Assembly (NCBI RefSeq): GCF_002043005.1
Contig: NZ_CP020330.1
Location: 1,386,501 to 1,450,500 of the forward strand
Reading direction: 5' to 3'
DNA: 64,000 bases
Origin: Martelella mediterranea DSM 17316
GTDB lineage: Bacteria > Pseudomonadota > Alphaproteobacteria > Rhizobiales > Rhizobiaceae
Part shown: piece by piece, positions 45,524 to 54,547 of the stretch
Numbering within the stretch: position 1 is the stretch's first letter
Layout: every line of letters starts with the position of its first letter
Notes under the pieces: generated by a model
Told to the model about the DNA's origin: nothing
Seen by the model: only the letters and a program-made list of their open reading frames with translations
Database searches by the model: none
Made by a program: the position numbers and the translations under genes

Positions 45524-45616
45524 ATTGGCTGTGAGGCTTCCGGTTAACACAGACGGGAGTAGTCGCGGCAGATAAGCATATCGATTAAATCCGGCCCCGG
45601 CCGGTGGCGGGGACGA

Positions 45617-46255
45617 ATGGCACTGGTGATTGCAATCGACGGGCCGGCGGCGGCCGGCAAGGGGACGCTGGCGCGCAAGCTCGCCGCCCATTATGGCCTG
45701 CCCCATCTCGATACCGGCCTGACATACCGCGCCACCGCCAAGGCGCTGCTTGACGCAGGCAAGCCGCTCGATGACGAGGCGATCGCCGCCGAAATGGCCG
45801 GCGCCATCGATCTCGGCGGCCTCGACCGCGCAGTGCTTTCTGCCCACGAAATCGGCGAGGCGGCCTCGAAGGTCGCGGCCATGCCCAGGGTGCGCGTTGC
45901 GCTCGTCGCAGCACAGCGCCGCTTTGCCGAAACCGACAGGGGCGCCGTGCTCGACGGGCGCGACATCGGCACGGTGGTCTGCCCCGATGCGACGGTGAAG
46001 CTCTATGTCACCGCCGATGCCGAACTGCGCGCCCGACGCCGTTATGACGAGATTGTCGGCGGCGGCGGCGTTGCCGATTTCGCCGAAATCTTCGAAGACG
46101 TGAAGCGCCGCGACGCACGCGATATGGGCCGCAAGGACAGTCCGCTGAGACCTGCGGACGATGCGCACTTGCTTGATACGTCCAAAATGGGTATAGAGGC
46201 CGCGTTTCAGGCCGCGCGCGCGATTATCGACGGGCAGCTTGACCGGAATAACTGA
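45617..46255 (+). CDS. cmk: Cytidylate kinase
   Basis: A 212-residue kinase that phosphorylates CMP and dCMP. The P-loop [19 protein letters not shown] is near residue 5, [16 protein letters not shown] near 33, and the core [20 protein letters not shown] near 115. It precedes rpsA in the same direction, a common pairing. The aroA gene that usually lies upstream of cmk in rhizobia is not here. Confidence 0.95.
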   Translation: MALVIAIDGPAAAGKGTLARKLAAHYGLPHLDTGLTYRATAKALLDAGKPLDDEAIAAEMAGAIDLGGLDRAVLSAHEIGEAASKVAAMPRVRVALVAAQRRFAETDRGAVLDGRDIGTVVCPDATVKLYVTADAELRARRRYDEIVGGGGVADFAEIFEDVKRRDARDMGRKDSPLRPADDAHLLDTSKMGIEAAFQAARAIIDGQLDRNN

Positions 46256-46416
46256 AATTGGCGGGTTTTCCCGCATATAGAGGTTTTCACAGCATCCACG
46301 CGCCGGAATGCTCTTTGCCATAAGGGAAAGAGGGGTGCTCTGACTACCTGATATCAACACCAGCCACCGGCGCATCCGTGTCAGGCTTTTTGAGCCGACA
46401 CGTTCCAGGAGTTTTC

Positions 46417-48123
46417 ATGACTGCACAAACCCCCACGCGCGACGATTTCGCCGCAATGCTGGAAGAATCCTTCGGCGCCAACAATGATCTGGCCGAAGGC
46501 TATGTCGCCAAGGGCCTCGTCACGGGCATCGAAAAGGATGTCGCCATCATCGATGTCGGCCTGAAGGTCGAAGGCCGCGTGCCGCTGAAGGAATTTGGCG
46601 CCAAGGGCAAGGAAGGCGAACTCAAGGTCGGCGACGAGGTCGAAGTCTATGTCGAGCGCATCGAGAACGCGCTGGGCGAGGCTGTCCTGTCGCGCGAAAA
46701 GGCGCGCCGCGAGGAATCGTGGATCAAGCTCGAAGCCAAGTTCGAGGCCGGCGAGCGCGTTGAAGGTCTGATCTTCAACCAGGTCAAGGGCGGCTTCACC
46801 GTCGATCTCGACGGCGCGATCGCCTTCCTGCCGCGTTCGCAGGTGGATATCCGTCCGATCCGCGACGTTTCCCCGCTGATGCACACGCCGCAGCCGTTCG
46901 AAATCCTGAAGATGGACAAGCGCCGCGGCAACATCGTCGTTTCGCGCCGGACCGTTCTCGAGGAAAGCCGTGCGGAACAGCGTTCGGAAATCGTCCAGAA
47001 CCTCGAAGAGGGCCAGGTTGTCGAGGGTGTCGTCAAGAACATCACCGATTACGGCGCATTCGTGGATCTCGGCGGCATCGACGGCCTGCTGCACGTCACC
47101 GACATGGCATGGCGTCGCGTCAACCATCCGACCGAGCTGCTGACCATCGGTCAGCAGGTCAAGGTTCAGATCATCCGCATCAACCAGGAAACGCATCGCA
47201 TTTCGCTGGGCATGAAGCAGCTTGAGGCTGACCCGTGGGATGGCATTTCGGCGAAGTATCCGGAAGGCAAGAAGATTTCCGGTACCGTCACGAACATCAC
47301 CGATTACGGTGCGTTCGTTGAGCTGGAGCCGGGCATTGAAGGCCTGATCCACATCTCGGAAATGTCCTGGACCAAGAAGAACGTACACCCCGGCAAGATC
47401 CTGTCGACCACGCAGGACGTCGATGTCGTCGTTCTCGAAGTCGATCCGGCCAAGCGCCGCATCTCGCTCGGTCTCAAGCAGACGCTCGAGAATCCGTGGG
47501 AAGCCTTCTCCTTCTCCAACCCGCCCGGCACCGAAGTCGAGGGCGAGATCAAGAACAAGACCGAATTCGGCCTGTTCATCGGTCTCGAAGGCGATGTCGA
47601 CGGCATGGTGCACCTCTCCGATCTCGACTGGAACCGTCCGGGCGAGCAGGTCATCGAGGAATACAACAAGGGCGATATCGTCAAGGCTGTCGTTCTCGAT
47701 GTGGACATCGAAAAGGAACGCATCTCGCTCGGCATCAAGCAGCTTGGCAAGGATGCGCTGACGGAAGCGGCCGCTTCCGGCGATCTGCGCAAGGGTGCGG
47801 TTGTTTCCTGCGAAGTTATCGGCACCAATGACGGCGGCGTTGAAGTGAAGCTCGTCAACCACGACGACATCACCGCCTTCATCCGCCGTTCGGATCTGGC
47901 CCGCGACCGCGACGACCAGCGCCCCGAGCGTTTCTCGGTTGGCCAGGTCTTCGACGCCCGCGTCACCAACTTCTCCAAGCGCGACCGCAAGGTCATGCTG
48001 TCGATCAAGGCGCTGGAAATCGCCGAAGAGAAGGAAGCCGTGGCACAGTTCGGTTCGTCCGACAGTGGCGCTTCGCTCGGCGACATCCTGGGCGCGGCTC
48101 TCAAGAACCGCGACGACCAGTAA
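46417..48123 (+). CDS. rpsA: 30S ribosomal protein S1
   Basis: Ribosomal protein S1 of 568 residues, needed to bind mRNA on the small subunit. Six S1 repeats are spaced through the protein, with repeat signatures such as GVVKNITDYGAFVDLGGIDG, GTVTNITDYGAFVELEPGIE and GEIKNKTEFGLFIGLEGDVD. ATG 46417 (MTAQTPTRDDFAAML) follows CCAGGAG; an upstream ATG at 46378 was rejected. A strong terminator follows 27 bases after the stop. Confidence 0.97.
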   Translation: MTAQTPTRDDFAAMLEESFGANNDLAEGYVAKGLVTGIEKDVAIIDVGLKVEGRVPLKEFGAKGKEGELKVGDEVEVYVERIENALGEAVLSREKARREESWIKLEAKFEAGERVEGLIFNQVKGGFTVDLDGAIAFLPRSQVDIRPIRDVSPLMHTPQPFEILKMDKRRGNIVVSRRTVLEESRAEQRSEIVQNLEEGQVVEGVVKNITDYGAFVDLGGIDGLLHVTDMAWRRVNHPTELLTIGQQVKVQIIRINQETHRISLGMKQLEADPWDGISAKYPEGKKISGTVTNITDYGAFVELEPGIEGLIHISEMSWTKKNVHPGKILSTTQDVDVVVLEVDPAKRRISLGLKQTLENPWEAFSFSNPPGTEVEGEIKNKTEFGLFIGLEGDVDGMVHLSDLDWNRPGEQVIEEYNKGDIVKAVVLDVDIEKERISLGIKQLGKDALTEAAASGDLRKGAVVSCEVIGTNDGGVEVKLVNHDDITAFIRRSDLARDRDDQRPERFSVGQVFDARVTNFSKRDRKVMLSIKALEIAEEKEAVAQFGSSDSGASLGDILGAALKNRDDQ

Positions 48124-48150
48124 GCTTCGCTTGCATCACGAATAGAAAAA

Positions 48151-48180
48151 CCGCCGGGTGGCAACGCCCGGCGGTTTTTT
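48151..48180 (+). terminator. Rho-independent terminator of rpsA
   Basis: CCGCCGGG and CCCGGCGG form a perfect 8-bp stem with an 8-base loop followed by TTTTTT. A run of A lies just before the stem, so it could also end transcription of the convergent DUF1275 gene on the minus strand. Confidence 0.92.
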
Positions 48181-48200
48181 GTTTGCTCTGATGGCGGTCT

Positions 48201-48884
48201 TCAGGTCGCCGGGTTCTCGGCCCTGTCCTCCAGTCGGAAGGCATAAAACGCCAGCAGAATGATGATCGGCGGGACGAGAAAACAGAGCCGGCCGACGAGG
48301 CGGTAGGCAAGGGCGGCGAGCGCGCAGCCGAGCGCGAACAGGAACAGCGCCGGTATCAGCCGCTTCAGCCGGTGTTTCAGCGGTTCCTTGTCGATCGCGC
48401 CCCCGAAGACGAGGTCGGTGACGTCCAGCATGATCTGCGTCGTCGTGCCGGTCATCAGCGTGGACGGCGGAAGGTCGGGGAGGTGGACGCGGTGCACTGC
48501 GTTCTGGATCGCCATCGCGACCACAAGGGTCATGCCGGTGATGATTTCGCCGGCGCTGTTTGCGGCAGTCGGCAGCAGGAACACCAGCACGGCCGCCGCC
48601 GAAAACAGGGCGAACTGAAGCTTCAGGAGCACGGGAACCACCGGGCGCTCATGCCGAACGAGCCAGCGCGCGAAATAACGCGCCGCCATGACCGAAACGC
48701 AGAAGACCGGCAGCGCCAGCGCCTTTGCCAGCAGGCCGCCGGTTCCGGTCGCAATCGCTGCGCCCAGCGTCACGAAGTTGCCGGTGACATGGGCGGTGAA
48801 AAGCCCGTGGAGCGCCACGAAGCCCATCGTATCGACATAGCCGCCATTGAGGCTGAGGGCCGAGGCAAGCAGGGAACGCGACAT
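48201..48884 (-). CDS. DUF1275 (YoaK-like) membrane protein
   Basis: A 227-residue inner-membrane protein with about six hydrophobic segments. The family motif ALSLNGGYVDTMGFVALHGL and FTAHVTGNFVTLGAAIATGT are near residues 8-45, and AIQNAVHRVHLPDLPPSTLM with TGTTTQIMLDV follows near 125. Function unknown; a transporter role is often assumed. ATG 48884 gives the family start; the open frame to 48983 was rejected. It is convergent with rpsA. Confidence 0.88.
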   Translation of the reverse strand: MSRSLLASALSLNGGYVDTMGFVALHGLFTAHVTGNFVTLGAAIATGTGGLLAKALALPVFCVSVMAARYFARWLVRHERPVVPVLLKLQFALFSAAAVLVFLLPTAANSAGEIITGMTLVVAMAIQNAVHRVHLPDLPPSTLMTGTTTQIMLDVTDLVFGGAIDKEPLKHRLKRLIPALFLFALGCALAALAYRLVGRLCFLVPPIIILLAFYAFRLEDRAENPAT

Positions 48885-49235
48885 ACACCATCTCCACCCG
48901 GACCATGACCCGTTCGATATGCGCCGGTCCGCCACGGACGCAGAGGCAGCGGAAAGGATCGCGCATGCGATCAAGCCATACACGCCGCGTGAACGCAGTG
49001 AGAGTATCGGGGAAGCGTAAATACATGGTTATGCCGACGAACACCGGCACACCGCGATTGCCGGTTGAACAAAACCGCCGCTTATCCGTCTGGAAAACCA
49101 GCACGATAAGGAGATCGACAGGACCACGGTCGCCTCTGCCCGCTCAGAATCGACAGCCGCCCGGCAGATCACATCAGCTCATGGTTTCTTCGATGACATG
49201 CGTTCCGAGCAAACGTCTTGAACGCGGTGACCCGC
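48885..49235. other. Intergenic region between DUF1275 and fdsD
   Basis: No gene, RNA or repeat is recognisable in these 351 bases. The promoter of the minus-strand DUF1275 gene should lie at its left end. No clear terminator for the fds operon was found. Confidence 0.4.
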
Positions 49236-49460
49236 TCAGCCCTGCTTCGCCACCGGACGAATGCGGTCGCCGGCTTCGATCACCAGCGGGTCAAAGCCGC
49301 TGCCGGGCTGTTGCAGCATCTCGAAAAGCTGGGCGCGCATGCGCGGTTCCCAGAACTTGCTGATGTGGTCGGCCACGCCGGCCACCGCCTCGTCATGCGG
49401 GCGGGTGCGGAAAAAGGCGGCAATCTGGTTTGCCATGTGGGTGAGCTTTTCGGGCGCCAT
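49236..49460 (-). CDS. fdsD: NAD-dependent formate dehydrogenase delta subunit FdsD
   Basis: A 74-residue protein at the end of the fds operon. It starts MAPEKLTHMANQIAAFFRTR and has the family block DHISKFWEPRMRAQLFEMLQ, ending in RIRPVAKQG. FdsD is needed for full activity of the soluble formate dehydrogenase, though its precise role is not settled. It begins 43 bases after fdsA. In many relatives fdhD lies between these two genes; here there is no room for it. Confidence 0.92.
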   Translation of the reverse strand: MAPEKLTHMANQIAAFFRTRPHDEAVAGVADHISKFWEPRMRAQLFEMLQQPGSGFDPLVIEAGDRIRPVAKQG

Positions 49461-49503
49461 TTATTTGTCCTTAGCCAGAGGGGGATGCCGGCGGGCGACA
49501 GAT

Positions 49504-52377
49504 CTACTCGGCCGCCTCGACCCGCCGGGCCTTTCTTGAAAAGCTCTCATATTCCTCCTGCCAGTCCGTCGGGCCGTTGGAGGGCGAAACCTGAACGGCC
49601 GTCACCTTGTATTCCGGGCAGTTCGTCGCCCAGTCGGAGAAATCCGTGGTGATGACATTGGCCTGCGTGGCCGGATGGTGGAAGGTGGTATAGACGACGC
49701 CCGGCGACATCCGATCGGTGATTTTCGCCCTCAGGCTGGTTTCGCCCGACCGGCTTTGCAGCTTCACCCAGTCGCCATCCTTCACGCCGCGAAGCTCCGC
49801 GTCATGCGGATGGATTTCCAGAACGTCCTCCTCGTGCCAGACGACATTGTCCGTGCGCCGTGTCTGCGCGCCGACATTGTACTGGCTGAGAATGCGTCCT
49901 GTGGTCAGAAGCAGCGGGAAGCGCGGTCCGGTCTTCTCGTCGGTCGCAATGTAATCGGTGCGGATGAAGCGTCCCCTGCCGCGCACGAAGCCATCGATAT
50001 GCATGATCGGCGTGCCGTCCGGTGTCTCGTCATTGCAGGGCCACTGGACCGAGCCTTTTTCGTCCAGCAGTTCATAGGTGACATTGGCAAAGCTCGGCGT
50101 GGTCGCGGCAATCTCCGCCATGATCTCGGCGGGATGCGCATAGGACCAGTTGCCGCCCATCGCATTGGCCAGAAGCTGCGTCACCTCCCAGTCGGCGTAG
50201 CCGGCCTTCGGCGACATCACCTTGCGCACCCGGTTGATGCGCCGTTCGGCATTGGTGAAGGTGCCGTCCTTTTCCAGGAAGGTCGAGCCGGGCAGGAAGA
50301 CATGCGCGTAATTCGCCGTTTCGTTCAAAAAGATATCGTGGACGATGACGCATTCCATTGCGGCCAGACCGGCCGAGACATGCTTGGTGTCGGGGTCGGA
50401 TTGCAGAATATCCTCGCCCTGACAGTAAAGCCCCTTGAAGGTGCCATCGACGGCGGCATCCAGCATGTTGGGAATGCGCAGGCCCGGCTCGTCCGAGATC
50501 GGAACACCCCAGGCCTTTTCGAAGATATCGCGGACATCGGCATTGTTGACATGGCGATAGCCGGGAAGCTCGTGCGGGAAGGAACCCATGTCGCAGGAGC
50601 CCTGAACATTGTTCTGGCCGCGCAACGGGTTCACGCCGACGCCGCGGCGGCCGATATTGCCGGTCATCATGGCGAGATTGGCGAGGCCGATGACGGTGGT
50701 CGAGCCCTGCGAATGTTCGGTGACGCCGAGGCCATAATAGATCGCCGCATTGCCGCCCTTCGCATAAAGCCGTGCCGCTTGGCGAACGGTCCCGGCCGGA
50801 ACGCCGGTCAGTTCTTCTACGGTTTCCGGGCTGTTGGCGGGTTCGGCGGCGAAGACCGCATAATCCTGAAACTCATCCCAATCGCAGCGCTCGCGGATAA
50901 AGGCCTCGTCGTAAAGCCCCTCGGTGACGATCACATGCGCCAGCGCGGTGACGACGGCCACATTGGTGCCCGGGCGCAACGCCAGATGATGGCTTGCCGC
51001 CACATGCGGCGTCCTGACGAGATCGATACGGCGCGGATCGATGACGATGAGCTTCGCGCCCTGCCGCAGCCGCTTTTTGAGCCGCGAGGCAAACACCGGG
51101 TGCCCGTCGGTCGGGTTGGCGCCGATGACAAGCGCGACATCGACGTCTTCGACGCTGTCGAAATCCTGCGTTCCCGCCGATGTGCCGAATGTCTGGCCAA
51201 GCCCGTAGCCGGTCGGCGAATGGCAGACGCGGGCGCAGGTATCGGTATTGTTGTTGCTGAAGACCGCGCGGGCAAGCTTTTGCACCAGATAGGTCTCTTC
51301 ATTGGTGCAGCGCGACGAGGTGATGACGCCGATCGAATCCCGTCCGTAATCCGCCTGAAGGCGGCGCAGCCTGGACGCGGCAAAGCCGAGCGCCTCCTCC
51401 CATGAGACCTCGCGCCAGGGGTCGGCGATGTTCTCGCGGATCATCGGGTTCAGAACGCGGTCCTTGTGGCTGGCATAGCCATAGGCGAAACGGCCTTTGA
51501 CGCAGGAATGGCCGTGATTGGCCTTGCCATCCTTGTAGGGCACCATGCGCACCAGTTCCTCGCCGCGCATTTCCGCCTTGAACGAACAGCCAACGCCGCA
51601 ATAGGCGCAGGTGGTGACGAGCGAGTGTTCCGGCTGGCCGATGTCGATGATCGATTTTTCCTGCAGCGTCGCCGTCGGGCAGGCCTGAACGCAGGCGCCG
51701 CAGGATACGCATTCGGAGCCGAGAAAATCGTCGCCGAAACTGCCGGGCGACACGCGGGATTCGAAACCGCGCCCTTCAATCGTCAGCGCGAAAGTGCCCT
51801 GCACTTCCTCGCAGGCGCGCACACAGCGCGAACAAACGATGCATTTCGACGGGTCGTAGGTGAAATAGGGGTTGCTTTCATCCTTCGGCAGGTAGCGGGC
51901 GTTGACCTCGCCAACGCCGTCGCGCGTCTTCATGTGATTGCCGCCATCATAGCCGTAGCGCACATCGCGCAGGCCCACAGCGCCGGCCATATCCTGCAGT
52001 TCGCAATCGCCATTGGCCGCGCAGGTCAGGCAATCCAGCGGATGGTCGGAGATATAAAGCTCCATCACCCCGCGGCGCAGCGTCTTCAACTGGTCGGTCT
52101 GGGTCGAGACCACCATGCCATCGGCAACCGGCGTGGTGCAGGAGGCCGGCGTGCCGCGCCGCCCCTCGATTTCCACTAGGCAGAGTCGGCAGGAGCCGAA
52201 GGCGTCGACCATATCGGTGGAGCACAGCTTGGGGATCGCAATCCCGGTTTCCATGGCCGCCCGCATCACCGATGTTCCCTCGGGAACGGTGATCTTGAAG
52301 CCGTCAATCGTGAGCGTAACCATGGCTTCCGATTTCGAAGCCGGCGTGCCGTAATCGATTTCCTTGATCAGGGACAT
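49504..52377 (-). CDS. fdsA: NAD-dependent formate dehydrogenase alpha subunit FdsA
   Basis: Molybdenum (bis-MGD) subunit of 957 residues that oxidises formate to CO2. The N-terminal 2Fe-2S domain (about 20-95; GSCRLCLVEIEG) is followed by the His/Cys cluster region (DHPLDCLTCAANGDCELQ), two 4Fe-4S motifs (CIVCSRCVRACEE and CVSCGACVQACPT) and the catalytic-domain cluster CAYCGVGCSF. The molybdenum-ligand region reads NTDTCARVCHSPTGYGLG near residue 379, with cysteine and not selenocysteine. The C-terminal molybdopterin-binding domain ends HHPATQANVITTDFSDWATN. The gene starts 4 bases after fdsB. Confidence 0.95.
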   Translation of the reverse strand: MSLIKEIDYGTPASKSEAMVTLTIDGFKITVPEGTSVMRAAMETGIAIPKLCSTDMVDAFGSCRLCLVEIEGRRGTPASCTTPVADGMVVSTQTDQLKTLRRGVMELYISDHPLDCLTCAANGDCELQDMAGAVGLRDVRYGYDGGNHMKTRDGVGEVNARYLPKDESNPYFTYDPSKCIVCSRCVRACEEVQGTFALTIEGRGFESRVSPGSFGDDFLGSECVSCGACVQACPTATLQEKSIIDIGQPEHSLVTTCAYCGVGCSFKAEMRGEELVRMVPYKDGKANHGHSCVKGRFAYGYASHKDRVLNPMIRENIADPWREVSWEEALGFAASRLRRLQADYGRDSIGVITSSRCTNEETYLVQKLARAVFSNNNTDTCARVCHSPTGYGLGQTFGTSAGTQDFDSVEDVDVALVIGANPTDGHPVFASRLKKRLRQGAKLIVIDPRRIDLVRTPHVAASHHLALRPGTNVAVVTALAHVIVTEGLYDEAFIRERCDWDEFQDYAVFAAEPANSPETVEELTGVPAGTVRQAARLYAKGGNAAIYYGLGVTEHSQGSTTVIGLANLAMMTGNIGRRGVGVNPLRGQNNVQGSCDMGSFPHELPGYRHVNNADVRDIFEKAWGVPISDEPGLRIPNMLDAAVDGTFKGLYCQGEDILQSDPDTKHVSAGLAAMECVIVHDIFLNETANYAHVFLPGSTFLEKDGTFTNAERRINRVRKVMSPKAGYADWEVTQLLANAMGGNWSYAHPAEIMAEIAATTPSFANVTYELLDEKGSVQWPCNDETPDGTPIMHIDGFVRGRGRFIRTDYIATDEKTGPRFPLLLTTGRILSQYNVGAQTRRTDNVVWHEEDVLEIHPHDAELRGVKDGDWVKLQSRSGETSLRAKITDRMSPGVVYTTFHHPATQANVITTDFSDWATNCPEYKVTAVQVSPSNGPTDWQEEYESFSRKARRVEAAE

Positions 52378-52381
52378 GACA

Positions 52382-53953
52382 CTACTCCGCTGCTTCTGCC
52401 GGTTGGGGCCGTGATTGGGGACGCGGACCGAAGTCTTCCGGAAAATGCGTCAGCGCGCTTGAAACGGGATATGGCGTGAACCCGCCTAGCGCGCAGAGCG
52501 AGCCAAGCCGCATCGTGTTGCAGAGATCGTCCAGAAGCGTCTTTTGCTCGGCCAGTCCTGCGCCGGCGGCGATCTTGTCGATCACCTCCGCGCCGCGCAC
52601 CGCGCCGATGCGACAGGGCGTGCATTTGCCGCAGCTTTCCACCGCGCAGAACTCGAAGGCAAAACGCGCCTGCTTCATCATATCGGCGGTATCGTCGAAG
52701 ACGACGATGCCGGCATGGCCGATCAGCCCGTTATTGGCGGTGAAGGCCTCGTAATCGAAGGGGATGTCGAAATGGCTCGTCGGGAAATAGGCGCCGAGCG
52801 GGCCGCCCACCTGCACGGCCTTCACCGGCCGGCCGCTCGCCGTGCCGCCGCCGATATCGTAGATCAGCTCATTCAGCGTGATCCCGAAGGCGGTCTCGAA
52901 CAGCCCGCCATGTTTGATATTCCCGGCAAGCTGGATTGGCATCGTGCCGCGCGACTTGCCGATGCCGAAATCGCGATAATACTCAGCGCCGCGATCCAGG
53001 ATCAGCGGGATGGAGGCCAGCGACAGCACATTGTTGACCACGGTCGGACGACCGAACAGGCCTTCAAGTGCCGGAAGCGGCGGCTTGGCGCGCACCACGC
53101 CGCGCTTGCCTTCGAGGCTGTTGAGCATGGAGGTTTCCTCGCCGCAGACATAGGCGCCTGCCCCGACGCGCATTTCCATATCGAAAGCATGCCCGGAGCC
53201 CAGCACCGAAGGCCCCAAAATGCCTTCCCGGCGCGCGATCTCGATCGCCTTCCGCATGGTTTGGATCGCATGCGGATATTCCGAGCGGGTATAGATATAG
53301 CCCCTGGTCGCGCCCGTCGCGATGCCCGCGATCGCCATCCCCTCGATCAGAACGAAGGGGTCGCCCTCCATGATCATCCGGTCGGCAAAGGTGCCGCTGT
53401 CGCCCTCATCGGCATTGCAGACGATATATTTCTGCGCGCCTTCCGCCTTGCGCACCGTGTCCCATTTGATGCCGGTGGGAAAGCCCGCGCCGCCGCGACC
53501 GCGCAGGCCGCTATCGGTGACGGTCTGAACGATATCCGCGCCTTGCATGGCAATCGCGTTTTCCAGACCGCGCAACCCCTTGTAATGGCGGTAATCGGTT
53601 ACCGATAGCGGATCGGTGACTCCGCAGCGGGCAAAGGTCAGCCGCGTCTGCCGCTTCAGGAACGGCAGTTCCCGCGCCTCGCCAAGAAAAAGCGGATGCT
53701 CTGCGCCGTCTAGGAAGCCCGCGTCGAACAGACTTTCGACGTCGGCAGGCTTCACCGGGCCATAGGCAACGCGGCCATGGCCGGTGCGCACTTCCACCAT
53801 CGGCTCCAGCCAGTGCAGGCCGCGCGAGCCATTGCGCACGATTTCGGCCTCCAGCCCGCGCGCGGCAAGCATTTCGGAAATCGCCGAGGCCACCTTTTCG
53901 GCGCCAACGGCAAGGGCAGCGGCATCACAGGGGATAAAGATCACAGGTTTCAT
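52382..53953 (-). CDS. fdsB: NAD-dependent formate dehydrogenase beta subunit FdsB
   Basis: Diaphorase subunit of 523 residues, homologous to NuoF with an N-terminal thioredoxin-like ferredoxin part. The NADH site SGLRGRGGAGFPTGIKWDTV is near residue 148, the FMN site YIVCNADEGDSGTFADR near 176, YICGEETS-type block AYVCGEETSMLNSLEGKRG near 265, and the 4Fe-4S motif ESCGKCTPCRIGAVRG near 445. It passes electrons from FdsA to NAD+. The ATG overlaps the fdsG stop (ATGA). Confidence 0.95.
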   Translation of the reverse strand: MKPVIFIPCDAAALAVGAEKVASAISEMLAARGLEAEIVRNGSRGLHWLEPMVEVRTGHGRVAYGPVKPADVESLFDAGFLDGAEHPLFLGEARELPFLKRQTRLTFARCGVTDPLSVTDYRHYKGLRGLENAIAMQGADIVQTVTDSGLRGRGGAGFPTGIKWDTVRKAEGAQKYIVCNADEGDSGTFADRMIMEGDPFVLIEGMAIAGIATGATRGYIYTRSEYPHAIQTMRKAIEIARREGILGPSVLGSGHAFDMEMRVGAGAYVCGEETSMLNSLEGKRGVVRAKPPLPALEGLFGRPTVVNNVLSLASIPLILDRGAEYYRDFGIGKSRGTMPIQLAGNIKHGGLFETAFGITLNELIYDIGGGTASGRPVKAVQVGGPLGAYFPTSHFDIPFDYEAFTANNGLIGHAGIVVFDDTADMMKQARFAFEFCAVESCGKCTPCRIGAVRGAEVIDKIAAGAGLAEQKTLLDDLCNTMRLGSLCALGGFTPYPVSSALTHFPEDFGPRPQSRPQPAEAAE

Positions 53954-54432
53954 CGCCCTGCCTCCGCGACAACGTCCCTGAGGGTTGCTTCATCGAGCCG
54001 GCCGTAAAGCGCGTTATCCAGCATCGCTGCCGGGGCGCAGGAACAGAGACCGAGACAATAGACCGGCTCAAGCGTCAGCCTGCCATCGGCCGTCGTCTCG
54101 TGCCAGTCTAGGCCAAGGGCCGCGCGCAGGCCATCGGCCAGCGCTTCGCCGCCCATGGACTGGCAGGCTTCCGCGCGACAGATCTTCAACACGTGACGCC
54201 CGGCCGGTTCGCGACGAAAATCATGATAAAAACTCATCACGCCATGCACTTCGGCGCGGCTGAGGTTCAGCATCTCAGAGATGAGCCGCAATGCGGCTTC
54301 CGGGATATGGCCGAATTCGCTCTGAATATCGTGCAGGATCGGCAGCAGCGGCGCTTCGCGCTGCAGATGGTCTTCGACAATCGCGGTTGTGCGCGCGGCA
54401 ACCGCCTCCCGCTCGAAACCCAGATCCATCAT
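53950..54432 (-). CDS. fdsG: NAD-dependent formate dehydrogenase gamma subunit FdsG
   Basis: NuoE-like 2Fe-2S subunit of 160 residues. The four cluster cysteines are in ICRAEACQSMGG and VYCLGLCSCAPAAML. LLPILHDIQSEFGHIPEAAL and LSRAEVHGVMSFYHDFRREP match the NuoE/FdsG family. Two adjacent ATGs (54432 and 54429) follow GTGGAGGAGC; the longer frame to 54486 lacks a ribosome-binding site. It is the first structural gene of the operon, 115 bases after the LysR gene. Confidence 0.93.
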   Translation of the reverse strand: MMDLGFEREAVAARTTAIVEDHLQREAPLLPILHDIQSEFGHIPEAALRLISEMLNLSRAEVHGVMSFYHDFRREPAGRHVLKICRAEACQSMGGEALADGLRAALGLDWHETTADGRLTLEPVYCLGLCSCAPAAMLDNALYGRLDEATLRDVVAEAGR

Positions 54433-54547
54433 GCTCCTCCACCCATACGACTGATCTCGAAAAGTGTCATATTTTTGGACGGACAATCAATGCGGCAGTT
54501 CCGTCAGTCGATGGCATTTCCTTATAGATGAGTTCGACGGTCATGTT

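Noticed and set aside
46381..47862. Open frame of 493 codons on the minus strand across rpsA
   Set aside because: Antisense to ribosomal protein S1; repetitive only because S1 has repeats.
49675..51405. Open frame of 576 codons on the plus strand across fdsA
   Set aside because: Antisense to fdsA; composition is typical of a shadow frame and there is no ribosome-binding site.
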